63,289 nucleotides of DNA from CAZISM01 sp964541895 (GTDB lineage Bacteria > Zhuqueibacterota > Zhuqueibacteria > Residuimicrobiales > Residuimicrobiaceae), in contig CAZISM010000017.1 in the NCBI GenBank assembly GCA_964541895.1, positions 1 to 63,289 on the forward strand. The letters run 5' to 3'. The position numbers and the translations under genes are program-made. Positions within the stretch are counted from its first letter, which is position 1; every line of letters begins with the position of its first letter. The notes beneath the pieces are model-generated. The model made no database searches. It saw nothing but the letters and a program-made list of their open reading frames with translations, and had not been told where the DNA came from. Below are positions 36,066-45,616 of the stretch, piece by piece.

Positions 36066-38273
36066 ATGACGTTCAGTGATATGTTAAATAGTATACCCTG
36101 CGGCATCTGGCTGGTGAATACGGAAACCCGCACCATCATCGAGGTGAATTCGGCGGCCTGCGATCTTTTGCAGCTGACCAGAGAATCGATCCTGGGCCAA
36201 ACCTGCCGTTCCTTTCTCTGCCTGGACAAGGCGAGCGCCTGTCCGATCATCGATCATAACGAGACCATTGAAAACCGGGAATATCTCATGTGCGATGCCT
36301 ATGGCACCTGCTTCCCGGTGCTAAAGTCGGTGACCCGGGTCCGATATCAGAACAGCGATTGCCTGCTGGAATCCTTTGTCGATCTGCGCAAACAGAAAGA
36401 GAACGAGCAGGCCCTGGTGGAGAGCGAAATCAACTTTCGCACTTTTTTCGAAACGTTGGACGATCTGATTTTTATCGCCAGTCCGCAGGGACGCATCTAT
36501 TACACCAACAACGCCGTTTCGCAAAAGCTCGGCTACAGCAAATCGGATCTGCAAAATATGCATGTGCTGGATGTACATCCGCCCGAATATAGAACAGAGG
36601 CCGAGGGCATCTATGGCGCCATGTTCAAAGGCGAAAAAACAACCTGCCCGCTGCCGCTGCAAAAAAAGTCAGGCGAATGGCTGCAGGTCGAAACCCGGGT
36701 CTGGCTTGGTCGTTGGGGCGGCAGGGATTGCCTGTACGGCCTGGTCAAGGACCTGAGCGCACAGAAGGCGGCCCTGGATAGATTTGAAAAGGTCTTTCAG
36801 AACAATCCCGCCATGATGGCGATCAGCAGTTACAGCAGTCATAAATTCGTCGACATCAATACCGCTTTTCTGGAACGATTGGGGTACCAGCGGGAAGAGG
36901 TTCTCGGCCGTACGCCAAGTGAGATGAATCTGTTCCAGCAGCCATCGGTCCATCTCGAAGCTTCGCAAAAGTTCTTTGACTCGGGAAAAATCAAAAACAT
37001 TGAGTTAAAAGTCAGGACAAAAGCCGGCGATGTTTTAGAGGGATTGTTTTCCGGCGAAACCATCGACAATCAAGGCGAAAAATCTCTTCTCACCGTCGCC
37101 ATCGATGTCAGTGAGATCCGCAAACTGGAACGGGAGCTGAAAGCGGCGGAGGAACTGCGCCAGACCAGAGATTTTCTGGAAAATCTGATCGAACTGGCCA
37201 ATGCGCCCATTCTGGTATGGGATGCGCATTTTTGCATCACCAAATTCAACCGGGCCGCCGAACGCCTGACCGGGCTTGCCGCCGATGAGGTCATCGGTCG
37301 CAACATCGCTTCTTTGATCCCCGAGGATATGCAAAAGCTGGCCCGTTCATTCGTTTCCGAAATCGCCAAAGGCCAACAGTGGGAGGCCGTGGAAATACCC
37401 ATTCGCAGAGTGAGCGGTGAGGAGCGCGTCGTGCTTTGGAGCACAGCCACCTTGTACGCAGCGGATGGCTGCACCATTGATGCGACCATCGCCCAGGGTC
37501 AGGATATCACTGAACGCAAGAAAATGGAAGAACGACTGGCTGAGCGGACCGTTGATCTGGAAAAGGTCAACCGGCTGTTGCGCGCGGAAATCCGCAAACA
37601 CAAAGTCACCCAAAACCAGCTGCGCTCTCTATCCGCCACCCTGGCAAAAACCGAGGAGTCGGAAAGGCGTCGCATCGCCTCGGATCTGCACGATCATATC
37701 ATTCAGAACCTGGTCTATGCCAATATGTCGCTGAGCCGGATTCGCGATCGGGCCGGAGAACAGTGGATTGCAGACATATCGCAGGAGGTGCATCAATACC
37801 TGCAGCAGACCATTCAGGAGTTACGGACCCTCACCTTTGAAATCAGTTCGCCGGTGCTGTATGAATTGGGCTTTATTCCGGCTATACGCTGGCTGACGCG
37901 ACAGTTCGAGGAAAAGCATCATCTGCACATACGACTGGAGGAAAAATTAAAAGCGCCGGTTTCCGAACAGGTGAGCATACTGCTATTTCAAGCCGTTCGG
38001 GAATTGCTGACCAACGTGGTCAAACACGCCAAAGCGACACAGGTGCAGGTGCACATCGTCCATGAAAAGCGGCTGTTAAAAATAATTGTTGAGGATGATG
38101 GAGTGGGTTTGGATCGAGCCAGCCCGCAGGTCAACGCCGACCAAAAGACGGGGTTTGGCATGTTCAACATCCGCGAGCGGATTGGATCTCTCAATGGCAC
38201 GATGAAGGTTAAATCCAGAGAGGGAAAAGGAACACGGGTTGAACTGGCCTTGCCGTGCAGTGGTCGCTCGTGA
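36066..38273 (+). CDS. Cytoplasmic PAS sensor kinase of the NarX/DegS (HisKA_3) type
   Basis: The 735-residue product starts at ATG 36066 behind GGAG. Four PAS modules span about 1-500; the first has a Cys-rich stretch (CRSFLCLDKASACPII), seen in a subset of PAS domains. A coiled linker leads to a HisKA_3 domain (RRRIASDLHDHIIQNL, His about 542) and a HATPase with DDGVGL and GFGMFNIRERI, the arrangement typical of kinases paired with NarL/LuxR regulators. No membrane spans, so it senses a cytoplasmic cue such as redox or a small ligand. The matching regulator begins 16 bases downstream. Confidence 0.92.
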   Translation: MTFSDMLNSIPCGIWLVNTETRTIIEVNSAACDLLQLTRESILGQTCRSFLCLDKASACPIIDHNETIENREYLMCDAYGTCFPVLKSVTRVRYQNSDCLLESFVDLRKQKENEQALVESEINFRTFFETLDDLIFIASPQGRIYYTNNAVSQKLGYSKSDLQNMHVLDVHPPEYRTEAEGIYGAMFKGEKTTCPLPLQKKSGEWLQVETRVWLGRWGGRDCLYGLVKDLSAQKAALDRFEKVFQNNPAMMAISSYSSHKFVDINTAFLERLGYQREEVLGRTPSEMNLFQQPSVHLEASQKFFDSGKIKNIELKVRTKAGDVLEGLFSGETIDNQGEKSLLTVAIDVSEIRKLERELKAAEELRQTRDFLENLIELANAPILVWDAHFCITKFNRAAERLTGLAADEVIGRNIASLIPEDMQKLARSFVSEIAKGQQWEAVEIPIRRVSGEERVVLWSTATLYAADGCTIDATIAQGQDITERKKMEERLAERTVDLEKVNRLLRAEIRKHKVTQNQLRSLSATLAKTEESERRRIASDLHDHIIQNLVYANMSLSRIRDRAGEQWIADISQEVHQYLQQTIQELRTLTFEISSPVLYELGFIPAIRWLTRQFEEKHHLHIRLEEKLKAPVSEQVSILLFQAVRELLTNVVKHAKATQVQVHIVHEKRLLKIIVEDDGVGLDRASPQVNADQKTGFGMFNIRERIGSLNGTMKVKSREGKGTRVELALPCSGRS

Positions 38274-38289
38274 CGGGTAGAGGAGGATT

Positions 38290-38937
38290 ATGACGCTCAA
38301 AATACTGCTTGTGGAAGATCACCATATCATACGCCAGGGTATCAAGAGCCTTTTGGAGAAACAGGACGGACTCGTCGTGGCCGGCGAAGCCGAAGACGGC
38401 CGCGAGGCCGTAGAATTGGCCCGCACGCTCAAACCGGATGTGATCGTGATGGATGTCACCATGCCAAAGCTGAACGGGATCGAAGCGACCCGCAGGATTC
38501 TGGAACAGGATCCGGACAGCAAAGTGATCGCTCTTTCCGTACATGCGGACGATGCCTTCGTCTCCGGCATGTTCACCGCCGGGGCCGCCGGCTATCTGCT
38601 CAAGGACTGCCTGGTGGAGGAACTGGTTACCGCCATTCGCTCGGTGGCTCAGGACCATTTTTATCTGAGCAAATCCATCGAACGCACTGTGGTGCATGAA
38701 TACCGTTCCCTGAAGGCCAATCAGGTGCGTTCGGTTTTTTCCACCCTGACCTCGCGGGAGCGGGAGGTGCTGCAACTGATCGCTGAAGGCCGCACCACCA
38801 AACAGATCGCCGACACTCTTTACATCAGCGAAAAAACCGTTTCCACCCACCGGCAGCATATTATGGAAAAGCTGGGCATGGAGAGCGTGCCGGACCTGGT
38901 AAAATACGCCATCCGTGAAAAACTGATCTCCATCTAG
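38290..38937 (+). CDS. NarL/LuxR-family response regulator
   Basis: The 215-residue product has a receiver (LLVEDHHIIRQG, phosphoacceptor in VIVMDVTMP near residue 55, Lys in YLLKDC) and a C-terminal LuxR-type HTH (LTSREREVLQLIAEG and KQIADTLYISEKTVSTHRQHIMEKL). An AGGAGG ribosome site lies 5-6 bases before the ATG. It is the expected partner of the HisKA_3 kinase upstream and probably acts as a phosphorylation-dependent activator. Target genes are unknown. Confidence 0.93.
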   Translation: MTLKILLVEDHHIIRQGIKSLLEKQDGLVVAGEAEDGREAVELARTLKPDVIVMDVTMPKLNGIEATRRILEQDPDSKVIALSVHADDAFVSGMFTAGAAGYLLKDCLVEELVTAIRSVAQDHFYLSKSIERTVVHEYRSLKANQVRSVFSTLTSREREVLQLIAEGRTTKQIADTLYISEKTVSTHRQHIMEKLGMESVPDLVKYAIREKLISI

Positions 38938-39447
38938 CGGCCGAAGCCCTTTCACCCTATCATCCTTTCGGAAGTCGAAAATCAGCGAATTGCTGATTGA
39001 TATTTTTGTCTATTTTTATTATCCTTGTCCAAGTGATAGAATGGCTGGCCAGCTCCAAGGCCATGAAAGACCAGCTCTCCGGAGCGGAGAAGGAGCCGGA
39101 CACGTCTTCCACGAACATTCGAATCAGAGAGAGCATCACTTCTCATCGGTGGTTGCCCACAGTTCCAGCCGAGCACGATCTGGCATCAGTACACGGAGTG
39201 GAGCGAGAACAAGGTAGCACAAGCCGATGTGAACACCAGGCAGCCATCTCGGCCCCGGTCGCCCACCCCCCTAATGCGACTTTAGAGATGGCTGTCTGCA
39301 TTTTTGGGGCCTGGGGCTGTTCATTTTGCGGCCGATGTGGCCATGAACCGGGGACGAACCGTCGTATCCTTTGTGACCGAGCTCGAGGCGCGGCAATGGC
39401 TGGCGGAAAAACGGCTGGTGTGGCAGATGAACTGATGCCGGTCAGGC
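38938..39447. other. Gene-poor stretch with a small 3' coding remnant
   Basis: No full gene is supported. An imperfect long-armed inverted repeat (GGCAGCCATCTC near 39238 and GAGATGGCTGTC near 39285) precedes a short T-run. On the plus strand, 39343-39435 encodes 30 codons (MNRGRTVVSFVTELEARQWL...), open further upstream. It resembles the C-terminal end of SpoIIAA/STAS-like proteins, which end with an ARxWL helix. It is probably a remnant. Confidence 0.3.
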
Positions 39448-40596
39448 TCACGACCGATCGGGGTCGTGGACCGAGCCGCCGATCGGCTCTTTCCTGGATT
39501 GGGAGATTTGCCTGCGGAATTCCACCGCGTACACATCCAGCAGGGTGATGAAAAACGCCGCGATGATGGGGCCGATGATAAAGCCCATCATGCCGAACAT
39601 GCCAATGCCGCCGATGGTGGCAAAAAAAATCAGCAGATCGTGCATGCCGGTTTCGCGGCCGACCAGGCGCGGCTGCAAAATATTATCGATATTGCCTACC
39701 ACCAGCGCTGCAATCAACAACAGCAGAACCCCTTGCCACACCTGCCCCAGGATCATCAGCACCACGGCCGCCGGATACATCACCAGCCAGGCCCCGACCA
39801 TGGGGATGAGAGACAGTATCGCCATCACCATACCCCATAAAATCGGCGAACGAATGCCAAAGATCCAGAACGACAATCCGCCGATCACACCTTTGATCAG
39901 GCCGATCAGGAGCGTGCCCTTGAGCGTACCTCGCGAGACCGCCAGAAAACGTTGAATCAACGCATCTTCGTACTGGCCGGCCAGCGGGCTGATGAGCTTT
40001 AGCCGCTCGACCAGATGGTGTCCGTCCCGGAAGAAATAGAACATGGTGAACAGGGTGAGAAACAGATTGGCGACCAGATTAAAGGTGCTTTTGGTGGCTG
40101 TGTTGAGCACATCGGCCACCAGATTGGCGGTGTTTTTCAGCACGTCCTGCAGGGAAGACTGCCAGTCTATTTTATTCAGACCCAGACGCTGTATCAGCGG
40201 GTGCTTGACCAGGTCGCCGAGGATACCCTGATCGCCCTGCGTCACAATGTCTTTGACGGCGGATTCGGCGCTGTCATAAAAGGCGAGCGCTTCCTTGGCC
40301 ACCAGATGCGCCAGCAGATAGACCGGAATGAGCAGAATCAGGAACAGCAACAAGCAGCAGAGCGCAGCGCTTATTCCTTTGCGGCCGCGCGTCCACTTTA
40401 CCATTTTTTCATAATAGCCGTAAAACAGGCTGCAAAACACGGCTGCTAAAACAACCGGCACCAGGAACATCAGTGTCATCTTGAAAAATACGACGCCGAT
40501 GCCGAGCAGGAGCAGCAGCAAAAAATAACGACCGAACCGGTCGTTGCCGGAAGACGGACGCCGGCTCGAGTGCAACCTGGTTTGTATTCGCAGCAT
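39448..40596 (-). CDS. AI-2E/PerM family membrane transporter
   Basis: A 382-residue protein with about eight hydrophobic spans in the PerM arrangement: two spans at the start, a long soluble loop (KEALAFYDSAESAVKDIV...), then the conserved GTLLIGLIKGVIGGLSFWIFG, PMVGAWLVMYPAAVVL and DNILQPRLVGR and the GFIIGPIIAA end. Family members export AI-2 or other small molecules, or act as sodium/proton antiporters; the substrate is not predictable. GAGGATG precedes the ATG, 14 bases after the ROK gene stop, so it is in the same transcript. Confidence 0.9.
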   Translation of the reverse strand: MLRIQTRLHSSRRPSSGNDRFGRYFLLLLLLGIGVVFFKMTLMFLVPVVLAAVFCSLFYGYYEKMVKWTRGRKGISAALCCLLLFLILLIPVYLLAHLVAKEALAFYDSAESAVKDIVTQGDQGILGDLVKHPLIQRLGLNKIDWQSSLQDVLKNTANLVADVLNTATKSTFNLVANLFLTLFTMFYFFRDGHHLVERLKLISPLAGQYEDALIQRFLAVSRGTLKGTLLIGLIKGVIGGLSFWIFGIRSPILWGMVMAILSLIPMVGAWLVMYPAAVVLMILGQVWQGVLLLLIAALVVGNIDNILQPRLVGRETGMHDLLIFFATIGGIGMFGMMGFIIGPIIAAFFITLLDVYAVEFRRQISQSRKEPIGGSVHDPDRS

Positions 40597-40610
40597 GAAA
40601 CATCCTCGCT

Positions 40611-41591
40611 TTATTTGGCTATTTTCTGCCAGGCCAGTTCGGCGGCGCCAAGGACAGCAGAATCATCCTTCAGTTCCGCGGCTACGATGCGCACATTCCG
40701 CAGCGCGATTTTAAAGACGTTTTGGGAAGCTACCCGCTGCACGATATCGACATATGGATCGCCGATCGCTTCCACCACGCCGCCGCCGATCACCACCACT
40801 TCCGGATTGAATATGTTGAGCAGCGAGGCCACGCCATAGCCGACATAGGTGGCCGAACGTTCGATGGCCTGCACGACCGCCGGATCGCCGGTACCGTAGG
40901 CTTCGCTGAGTCGCTTGCTGCGCAACATGGCTCCGGGCTGGTCGAGTCCGTCAAAAATGCGCGAAGGCACACCGCCATTGATCGCCGCGCGGATGTCCCG
41001 CTCGATCGCCAGCCGGCTGGCGAACGCTTCCAGGCAGCCGTGGTTGCCGCAGCCGCACAACGGGCCCTCCGGATTCAGAATCATGTGGCCCAACTCCGCC
41101 GCGTTTTCATTAAAACCATGAAGCAGCCGGCCGTTGATGATTACGCCGCCGCCGATGCCGGTGCCGATAAACAGGCCCACCATATCCTGGCTGCCATGGC
41201 CGGCGCCATAGGCGTATTCGCCCAACAGGCCGACATTGCCGTCGTTGTCGATCGCCACCGGCCGCTGCAACCGTTTCTTCAGATCCGCCTTGAGCGGCGC
41301 GTCCTGCCATTTCAGGTTGGGCGTTTCGATAATACGGCCTTTTTTAAGATCCAGAGGACCCGGGGAGCCTACCCCCACCGCCAGAATGTCGGCCATGTTT
41401 ACGCCCGCCTCCGCTACCGCCAACTCGACGCACGTGGCCATGCGCTGTATGGTCATGTCGAATCCCAGTTCCGCTTTGGTCCGTTTTCGCGCTGAACCGA
41501 GTATGTGACCTTTTTTGTCGACCACAGCGGCGTATATTTTGGTGCCGCCCAGGTCGATGCCGATAACATATTCCTGCTTTTTCGGGGACAT
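40611..41591 (-). CDS. ROK-family sugar kinase (glucokinase-like)
   Basis: The 326-residue product from ATG 41591 has the ROK signature: N-terminal phosphate loop IGIDLGGTKIYAAVVD, GVGSPGPLD, IDNDGNVGLLGE, GTGIGGGVI, the catalytic Glu in NAAELGHM and the zinc motif CGCGNHGCLE. It probably phosphorylates glucose or an amino sugar. ATG 41591 was preferred to a longer frame because the added residues are outside the family and GAGG precedes it. It follows the DHH gene by 34 bases and precedes the PerM-family gene. Confidence 0.92.
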   Translation of the reverse strand: MSPKKQEYVIGIDLGGTKIYAAVVDKKGHILGSARKRTKAELGFDMTIQRMATCVELAVAEAGVNMADILAVGVGSPGPLDLKKGRIIETPNLKWQDAPLKADLKKRLQRPVAIDNDGNVGLLGEYAYGAGHGSQDMVGLFIGTGIGGGVIINGRLLHGFNENAAELGHMILNPEGPLCGCGNHGCLEAFASRLAIERDIRAAINGGVPSRIFDGLDQPGAMLRSKRLSEAYGTGDPAVVQAIERSATYVGYGVASLLNIFNPEVVVIGGGVVEAIGDPYVDIVQRVASQNVFKIALRNVRIVAAELKDDSAVLGAAELAWQKIAK

Positions 41592-41625
41592 GTTTTGTAC
41601 CTCGTCTAAAGGACCAACGGATCGA

Positions 41626-42597
41626 CTATTGCGCCATGAACATGGCATAGATCTGATCCAGCATCTTTTTCTTGCTGCGCATCATTTCTTCTTTGCCGGT
41701 GCACGGCAGAACCCCGGCGCCGGCGCCGGGATGGCCGCTGCCGATATTCAGCCGGCGCATGATATCGCCTACGTCCTTGTGATGGGGCCGGCTGTTTAAA
41801 TTCAGACTCAACGACATGGAAAAGGAGAGGTCGTTGCTTTTGATGTCGTTGCGAAACACATTCTTGACCTCCAGCACCGCCAGGCTTTCTGGAAACAACA
41901 GGTACGCCAGGTGTTTGATAAGGTTCGGCCGTTTGTTATGGCGCGTCAGATCGAGCACGATGAGCTGCTGCTGCGGGTCCTGGGGCATAAAGGAGACCTC
42001 TGCCTGGATCTGTTCCAGCATCTGCGTCTCTTCCTGCTGGTAGGTTTTATACCGCTTTTGCACCGAGGGCGTTTTGGCCACGTCGGCGATGGGACGCTCC
42101 TTCAGCAATCCGATCAGGCTGCGCAGGAACTGCCGTTGTGCTTCAGCCTGTTCGTTGCGGATTCGTATGGCGCCGTCGATGATTTTGCCCGGCGTGACGG
42201 CCCGCCATTCTTCAATGCTCAGGTAGCCGAACGAATCGATGATATCGGCTTCCTGAACCATGTCGTGAAAATGGGCGGGCAGGCCGCGATCCAGAAAATA
42301 GTCGTAAACCACCCGGCTGCAGGACTCTTTGATTTCAAAGCGACCGGCCACGGTGGCCGGATCGATTTTTCTGTACTGCAGCTCCTCCAGATTGCCTTCA
42401 TGATGATCGAACCACAGACCGCATTCCAGAGGGTAGGGCAGATCGCAAACGACATCCTCGGTGGTGATGGAGATGCGCGCCTCCGCTACGGCCCGTGGGC
42501 CGGTGAAGACGATATAATCTATAGCTAGGGCCTGCGAGCAGACCGCGGCGCTGACAACGCCGTCAAAATCGTTGTGAGTGATGATCCGTTTATACAT
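41626..42597 (-). CDS. DHH-family phosphoesterase-like protein
   Basis: The 323-residue product has an N-terminal ITHNDFDGVVSAA (the DxD metal motif of DHH proteins, TH-x-DxDG form), the DHH motif itself in LWFDHHEGN near residue 66, and a glycine-rich GHPGAGAG near the end, as in DHHA1 domains. DHH enzymes are manganese phosphoesterases that cleave short oligoribonucleotides, pAp or cyclic dinucleotides. This divergent member lacks an assignable substrate. It is in a minus-strand gene run behind the promoter at 45588-45616, though a hairpin at 42657-42683 may separate it from the permease genes. Confidence 0.75.
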   Translation of the reverse strand: MYKRIITHNDFDGVVSAAVCSQALAIDYIVFTGPRAVAEARISITTEDVVCDLPYPLECGLWFDHHEGNLEELQYRKIDPATVAGRFEIKESCSRVVYDYFLDRGLPAHFHDMVQEADIIDSFGYLSIEEWRAVTPGKIIDGAIRIRNEQAEAQRQFLRSLIGLLKERPIADVAKTPSVQKRYKTYQQEETQMLEQIQAEVSFMPQDPQQQLIVLDLTRHNKRPNLIKHLAYLLFPESLAVLEVKNVFRNDIKSNDLSFSMSLSLNLNSRPHHKDVGDIMRRLNIGSGHPGAGAGVLPCTGKEEMMRSKKKMLDQIYAMFMAQ

Positions 42598-42656
42598 GGG
42601 CCTGAGCGTTTGTGTTTTAATACTACGAGTGGTGTTTCGCGCAAAATAGTCAAGAG

Positions 42657-42683
42657 TGTCGGATACCTTCGAGGCGTCCGACA
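42657..42683. repeat. Palindrome related to terminator at 18848
   Basis: TGTCGGA (42657-42663) pairs with TCCGACA (42677-42683). Read on the minus strand it closely resembles the terminator hairpin at 18848-18872 (TGTCGGACGCC then TCCGAC). No T-run follows in either direction. It sits between the 60-residue membrane gene and the DHH gene. Confidence 0.5.
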
Positions 42684-42759
42684 GTTGGTTCCGGCTTGTC
42701 CGGATCAGGTTTTATACTGCATGAACAAGGGTTATGGAAACCCTGGCAGCTTATCCGGG

Positions 42760-42942
42760 TCAGTTGGTTGTTTCTTTTTTTGCTGCCAGCCAAAAAGGCG
42801 AGGTGATGAACCAGGCCAGCGTGGCAACAGTGGTGCGGGTAACGAACGTATCGTGCGGCAGCCGGCCGGTGAACACCAGCAGCGCCGACACCAGGATGAC
42901 GGCCAGAGAAACGATCGAGATGATGATGGTTGCTGTTTTCAT
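42760..42942 (-). CDS. 60-residue membrane protein coupled to NCS1 permease
   Basis: The small frame starts at ATG 42942, overlapping the permease stop by ATGA. It encodes two hydrophobic segments (MKTATIIISIVSLAVILVSA and TVATLAWFITSPFWLA) joined by a short polar loop, ending in KKETTN. The start codon and size fit a small integral membrane partner or accessory subunit. I do not recognise a family. Translational coupling to the permease suggests a shared function. Confidence 0.65.
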   Translation of the reverse strand: MKTATIIISIVSLAVILVSALLVFTGRLPHDTFVTRTTVATLAWFITSPFWLAAKKETTN

Positions 42943-44312
42943 GATTTGGCTCCTTGCCTGGCTGCATCCACATAGCTGAGCCCTATATACAGGATCTGGG
43001 CGATCAGATAACCGGGCAGCCATTTAAAGAACAGGTGCAGCGGCAGCAGAAAAACGATGGTCAGGGTAACGACCCAGGTGATCAGCGCCGCCCAATTGAT
43101 GAACAGGCCCCGCTTTTCGGCCCGGTATTGGCACAGGCCCAGTCTGGGCAGCAGCCAGTGTTCGGCAAAGACCACAGCGCCGATGGGCATGAGAATCAGG
43201 CCGTACAGCGCCACAAAGTCGAGGAGACGCATAAATACGACGGGAAAGCAGGACACCGCCGTGGTGATCAGGCCGGCGACCAGGGTGATTCGCCACCGCT
43301 TCCAGTTGGGCGAGATCACCTGCAGCGCCAGGCCGGCGCGGTACATGGTGGGATTCGCGGTCGTCCAGCCGGCGATCACTACGCAGAGCGCACCGCTGAA
43401 TCCGGCGGCGGCGTAGGCCATGCCGCCCGGGTTCATCTCGCGCGCCACCGCGGCCACCATGATGCCGGAGCAGATCCAGGCGAGAAAGTGACCGGGGTAC
43501 ATACCGAACGCGGACATAAAGCCGTACTTCCAGTTTTTGGCATAGCGGAACAGCGCCATGTCCGACAATCCGATATGCATGCCCAGATTGGCAAACCAGG
43601 CGAAGAACATGATATGCCAGAAATTATATTTTTCCTGACCGGCCAGAGGAACGCCGTTCCAGATTTTTGTTTTGGCGATGTGCCAGAAATCGTCAAGGCT
43701 GTTGATGGTGCCCAGACTGGGCAGCAGGGCCAGGGCGCCGGCAATAAAGATGGCGAACATCCAGGGCGCACAGACCGAAGAAAAGCGCGACACCTGTTCA
43801 AAGCCGAGTATGGCGATCAGCGTGACCACGGAACCGATGGCCATGGTCAGCATCACCCATTCCACGCTGTTGGGCAATACGTCGGTCAGCGCCGGCGTCG
43901 GCACTTTAAAGGCCAGGCCGATGGCCGTCGCTGAAACCGAGATCATGGCGCCGGCCAGGATGCAGTAGAGGATCGCATTGGCCGAATTGTAAATAAACGT
44001 CAGCCCGGGACCGCAGATTTTGCGCACATACCAATACAGGGTCAGCCGGGTCCGCACCGCGATGGGGGCTACTACAAATGCCCAGGATAAAACCGCCAGC
44101 AGATTTCCGATCAGCAGGCCCCAAAACAGATCCGCTGCGGCCACGCCATGGATGACAAACATGGGACCGATGACAAATTCGGTGGCAGCCACATGCTCGC
44201 CGGCAAAGATAGCGGCGAATTTGCCGGCGCCATGCAGATGATCTGTGGTAACTGGTTCCCGATCGAACTCGTACAATTGATCCAGTCTGGCAACGAGGTT
44301 GTTCTTTTCCAT
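42939..44312 (-). CDS. NCS1-family permease (cytosine/purine/hydantoin type)
   Basis: The 457-residue product (ATG 44312 after GGAGCAGGA) has about twelve membrane spans and NCS1 features: an N-terminal acidic stretch then GEHVAATEFVIG, the NSANAILYCILAG span, a FWHIMFFAWFANLGMHIGLSD unit, and the AGWTTANPTMYRAGL span. NCS1 proteins import nucleobases, hydantoins, thiamine or related compounds by sodium or proton symport. Some signature positions differ from canonical CodB, so the substrate is open. It follows the six-hairpin gene by 38 bases and is coupled to a 60-residue membrane gene. Confidence 0.82.
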   Translation of the reverse strand: MEKNNLVARLDQLYEFDREPVTTDHLHGAGKFAAIFAGEHVAATEFVIGPMFVIHGVAAADLFWGLLIGNLLAVLSWAFVVAPIAVRTRLTLYWYVRKICGPGLTFIYNSANAILYCILAGAMISVSATAIGLAFKVPTPALTDVLPNSVEWVMLTMAIGSVVTLIAILGFEQVSRFSSVCAPWMFAIFIAGALALLPSLGTINSLDDFWHIAKTKIWNGVPLAGQEKYNFWHIMFFAWFANLGMHIGLSDMALFRYAKNWKYGFMSAFGMYPGHFLAWICSGIMVAAVAREMNPGGMAYAAAGFSGALCVVIAGWTTANPTMYRAGLALQVISPNWKRWRITLVAGLITTAVSCFPVVFMRLLDFVALYGLILMPIGAVVFAEHWLLPRLGLCQYRAEKRGLFINWAALITWVVTLTIVFLLPLHLFFKWLPGYLIAQILYIGLSYVDAARQGAKS

Positions 44313-44350
44313 TCCTGCTCCCATAGGTCGAGTGTGTTCCTGGTTTGCGG

Positions 44351-45544
44351 CTATTCGCGAATTCGATAAGTGATGCCGGGTTCGAGGACTTCGGCCAGAC
44401 CCAGTCCGACAAAGCCGATGCTGATGGGCAATTCGTTCATGCCATAGGCTTCTGCATTTCGGCGATTGAGGAAAAATTCATAATTGCGCTGAATCGCCTG
44501 GCGCACGTCCTGGTTGGCGCTGACCTGATCATAGTACCACACCAGCAGATTCAAAGAGCCCTGGCTGCGCTGCTGATCCTGGCTGCGCAGACGTCCCCAG
44601 ACGCCGGCTTTATTCATGCGGTTCAACAGCCACTGTAAACTGAACCTCATCTCGCTTTCGATGAGTTGTCTGATCTTCTGGCGCGGGCTCCGGCTGTGCA
44701 CGCTGATGAATCCGTCGCTGGCATAGCTCATGGTGTCCAGCGGCCATTCCGTCAGCATGCTGTTGTGCAGGATGTAGGGGATCTCGCCGTCAGGCCGGCG
44801 TTGGCGCAACAGCCAGGCGACGGCGTTTTCTGCGATGGTCATGTACTCGGCCTCGCCGGTCCATTCAGCCAGAGCGCTGAAAAAGGCTGCGCCGGTGACG
44901 CTGGTGGCAATGGTGTAAGGCGCCAGGGAGAGCTGGCCGCGGTAATAGCCGCAGCCCACAGCGCCGGCATCCTTGCCGTCGCTGATGATCCAGCCCGGCG
45001 AGCCGCCGCGGTTTTTGTTCTGCGGATCCTCCTTGCAGCCATAGCGGACAAAATCCGCATAACGCCGCAAAGCCTGCAGGTAGCGAGCCTGTTGCGCCGG
45101 GTCGGCGTGGCGCAGAGCTCCGGCCAGGGCGGTGGCGCTGGTGCCGGCGTCGCCCAGATAGATATTGCCGGAAGGAGACATGTCACCCCAATAGCCGACG
45201 GTGTCGCCGCGTGCCGAAAGGGTGGTCTGCTGTAACGAGGCCAGGCGATCAAACCAGGCCAGGGCGTAGCGGCGATAGGTTTCTTCGCCGGTAAGATCAT
45301 GGAGCGCAAGGAGCACCCGCGCCAGGTTGCTGTTGATAAAGATCGAGGTGCGATACTTTTGCGGTATGGCCAATTCACCAGCCGCCACATTGTGTGTTAT
45401 GGCCCACTCTCCGGTTTCCCGCAAAAAAGAGATCAGGCTTTGCCTGGTGTTCTGATCCGGGATGAGAGGATCGCGGGCGTATACCGCCACGTTAGCCACC
45501 AGGCCCCACACCGCCAGCAAGAGAGTTCTACCGGTCTTGTTCAT
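44351..45544 (-). CDS. Exported six-hairpin (alpha/alpha)6-barrel protein
   Basis: The 397-residue product begins at ATG 45544 behind GGAAG with a signal peptide (TLLLAVWGLVANVAVYA). The body has repeated helical hairpins with aromatic and Gly turns (ARVLLALHDLTGEETYRRYA, GYWGDMSPSGNIYLGDAGTS, AAFFSALAEWTGEAEYM), the pattern of six-hairpin glycosidases, lyases and cellobiose epimerases. No catalytic pair can be named safely. It heads the minus-strand run that includes the permease, and may release the compound that run imports and phosphorylates. Confidence 0.6.
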   Translation of the reverse strand: MNKTGRTLLLAVWGLVANVAVYARDPLIPDQNTRQSLISFLRETGEWAITHNVAAGELAIPQKYRTSIFINSNLARVLLALHDLTGEETYRRYALAWFDRLASLQQTTLSARGDTVGYWGDMSPSGNIYLGDAGTSATALAGALRHADPAQQARYLQALRRYADFVRYGCKEDPQNKNRGGSPGWIISDGKDAGAVGCGYYRGQLSLAPYTIATSVTGAAFFSALAEWTGEAEYMTIAENAVAWLLRQRRPDGEIPYILHNSMLTEWPLDTMSYASDGFISVHSRSPRQKIRQLIESEMRFSLQWLLNRMNKAGVWGRLRSQDQQRSQGSLNLLVWYYDQVSANQDVRQAIQRNYEFFLNRRNAEAYGMNELPISIGFVGLGLAEVLEPGITYRIRE

Positions 45545-45587
45545 AATGCTTCCGGAGATTAATGTCATGTGGAATTACAATACCAAA

Positions 45588-45616
45588 AGTTTAAGGAAAA
45601 CATTATACAATGTCAA
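45588..45616 (-). promoter_or_regulatory. Sigma-70 type promoter for the 45544-39448 gene run
   Basis: On the minus strand: TTGACA (45616-45611), a 17-bp spacer, TAAACT (45593-45588). It is a full -35 and a good -10, about 44 bases before the ATG at 45544. TTGAC and TAAA are shared with two other promoters in the window. Confidence 0.75.

Noticed and set aside
42954..43934. Plus-strand open frame of 326 codons opposite the permease
   Set aside because: Its residues are Gln/Gly/His/Asp-rich, typical of a complement of transmembrane codons; the minus-strand NCS1 permease explains the region.
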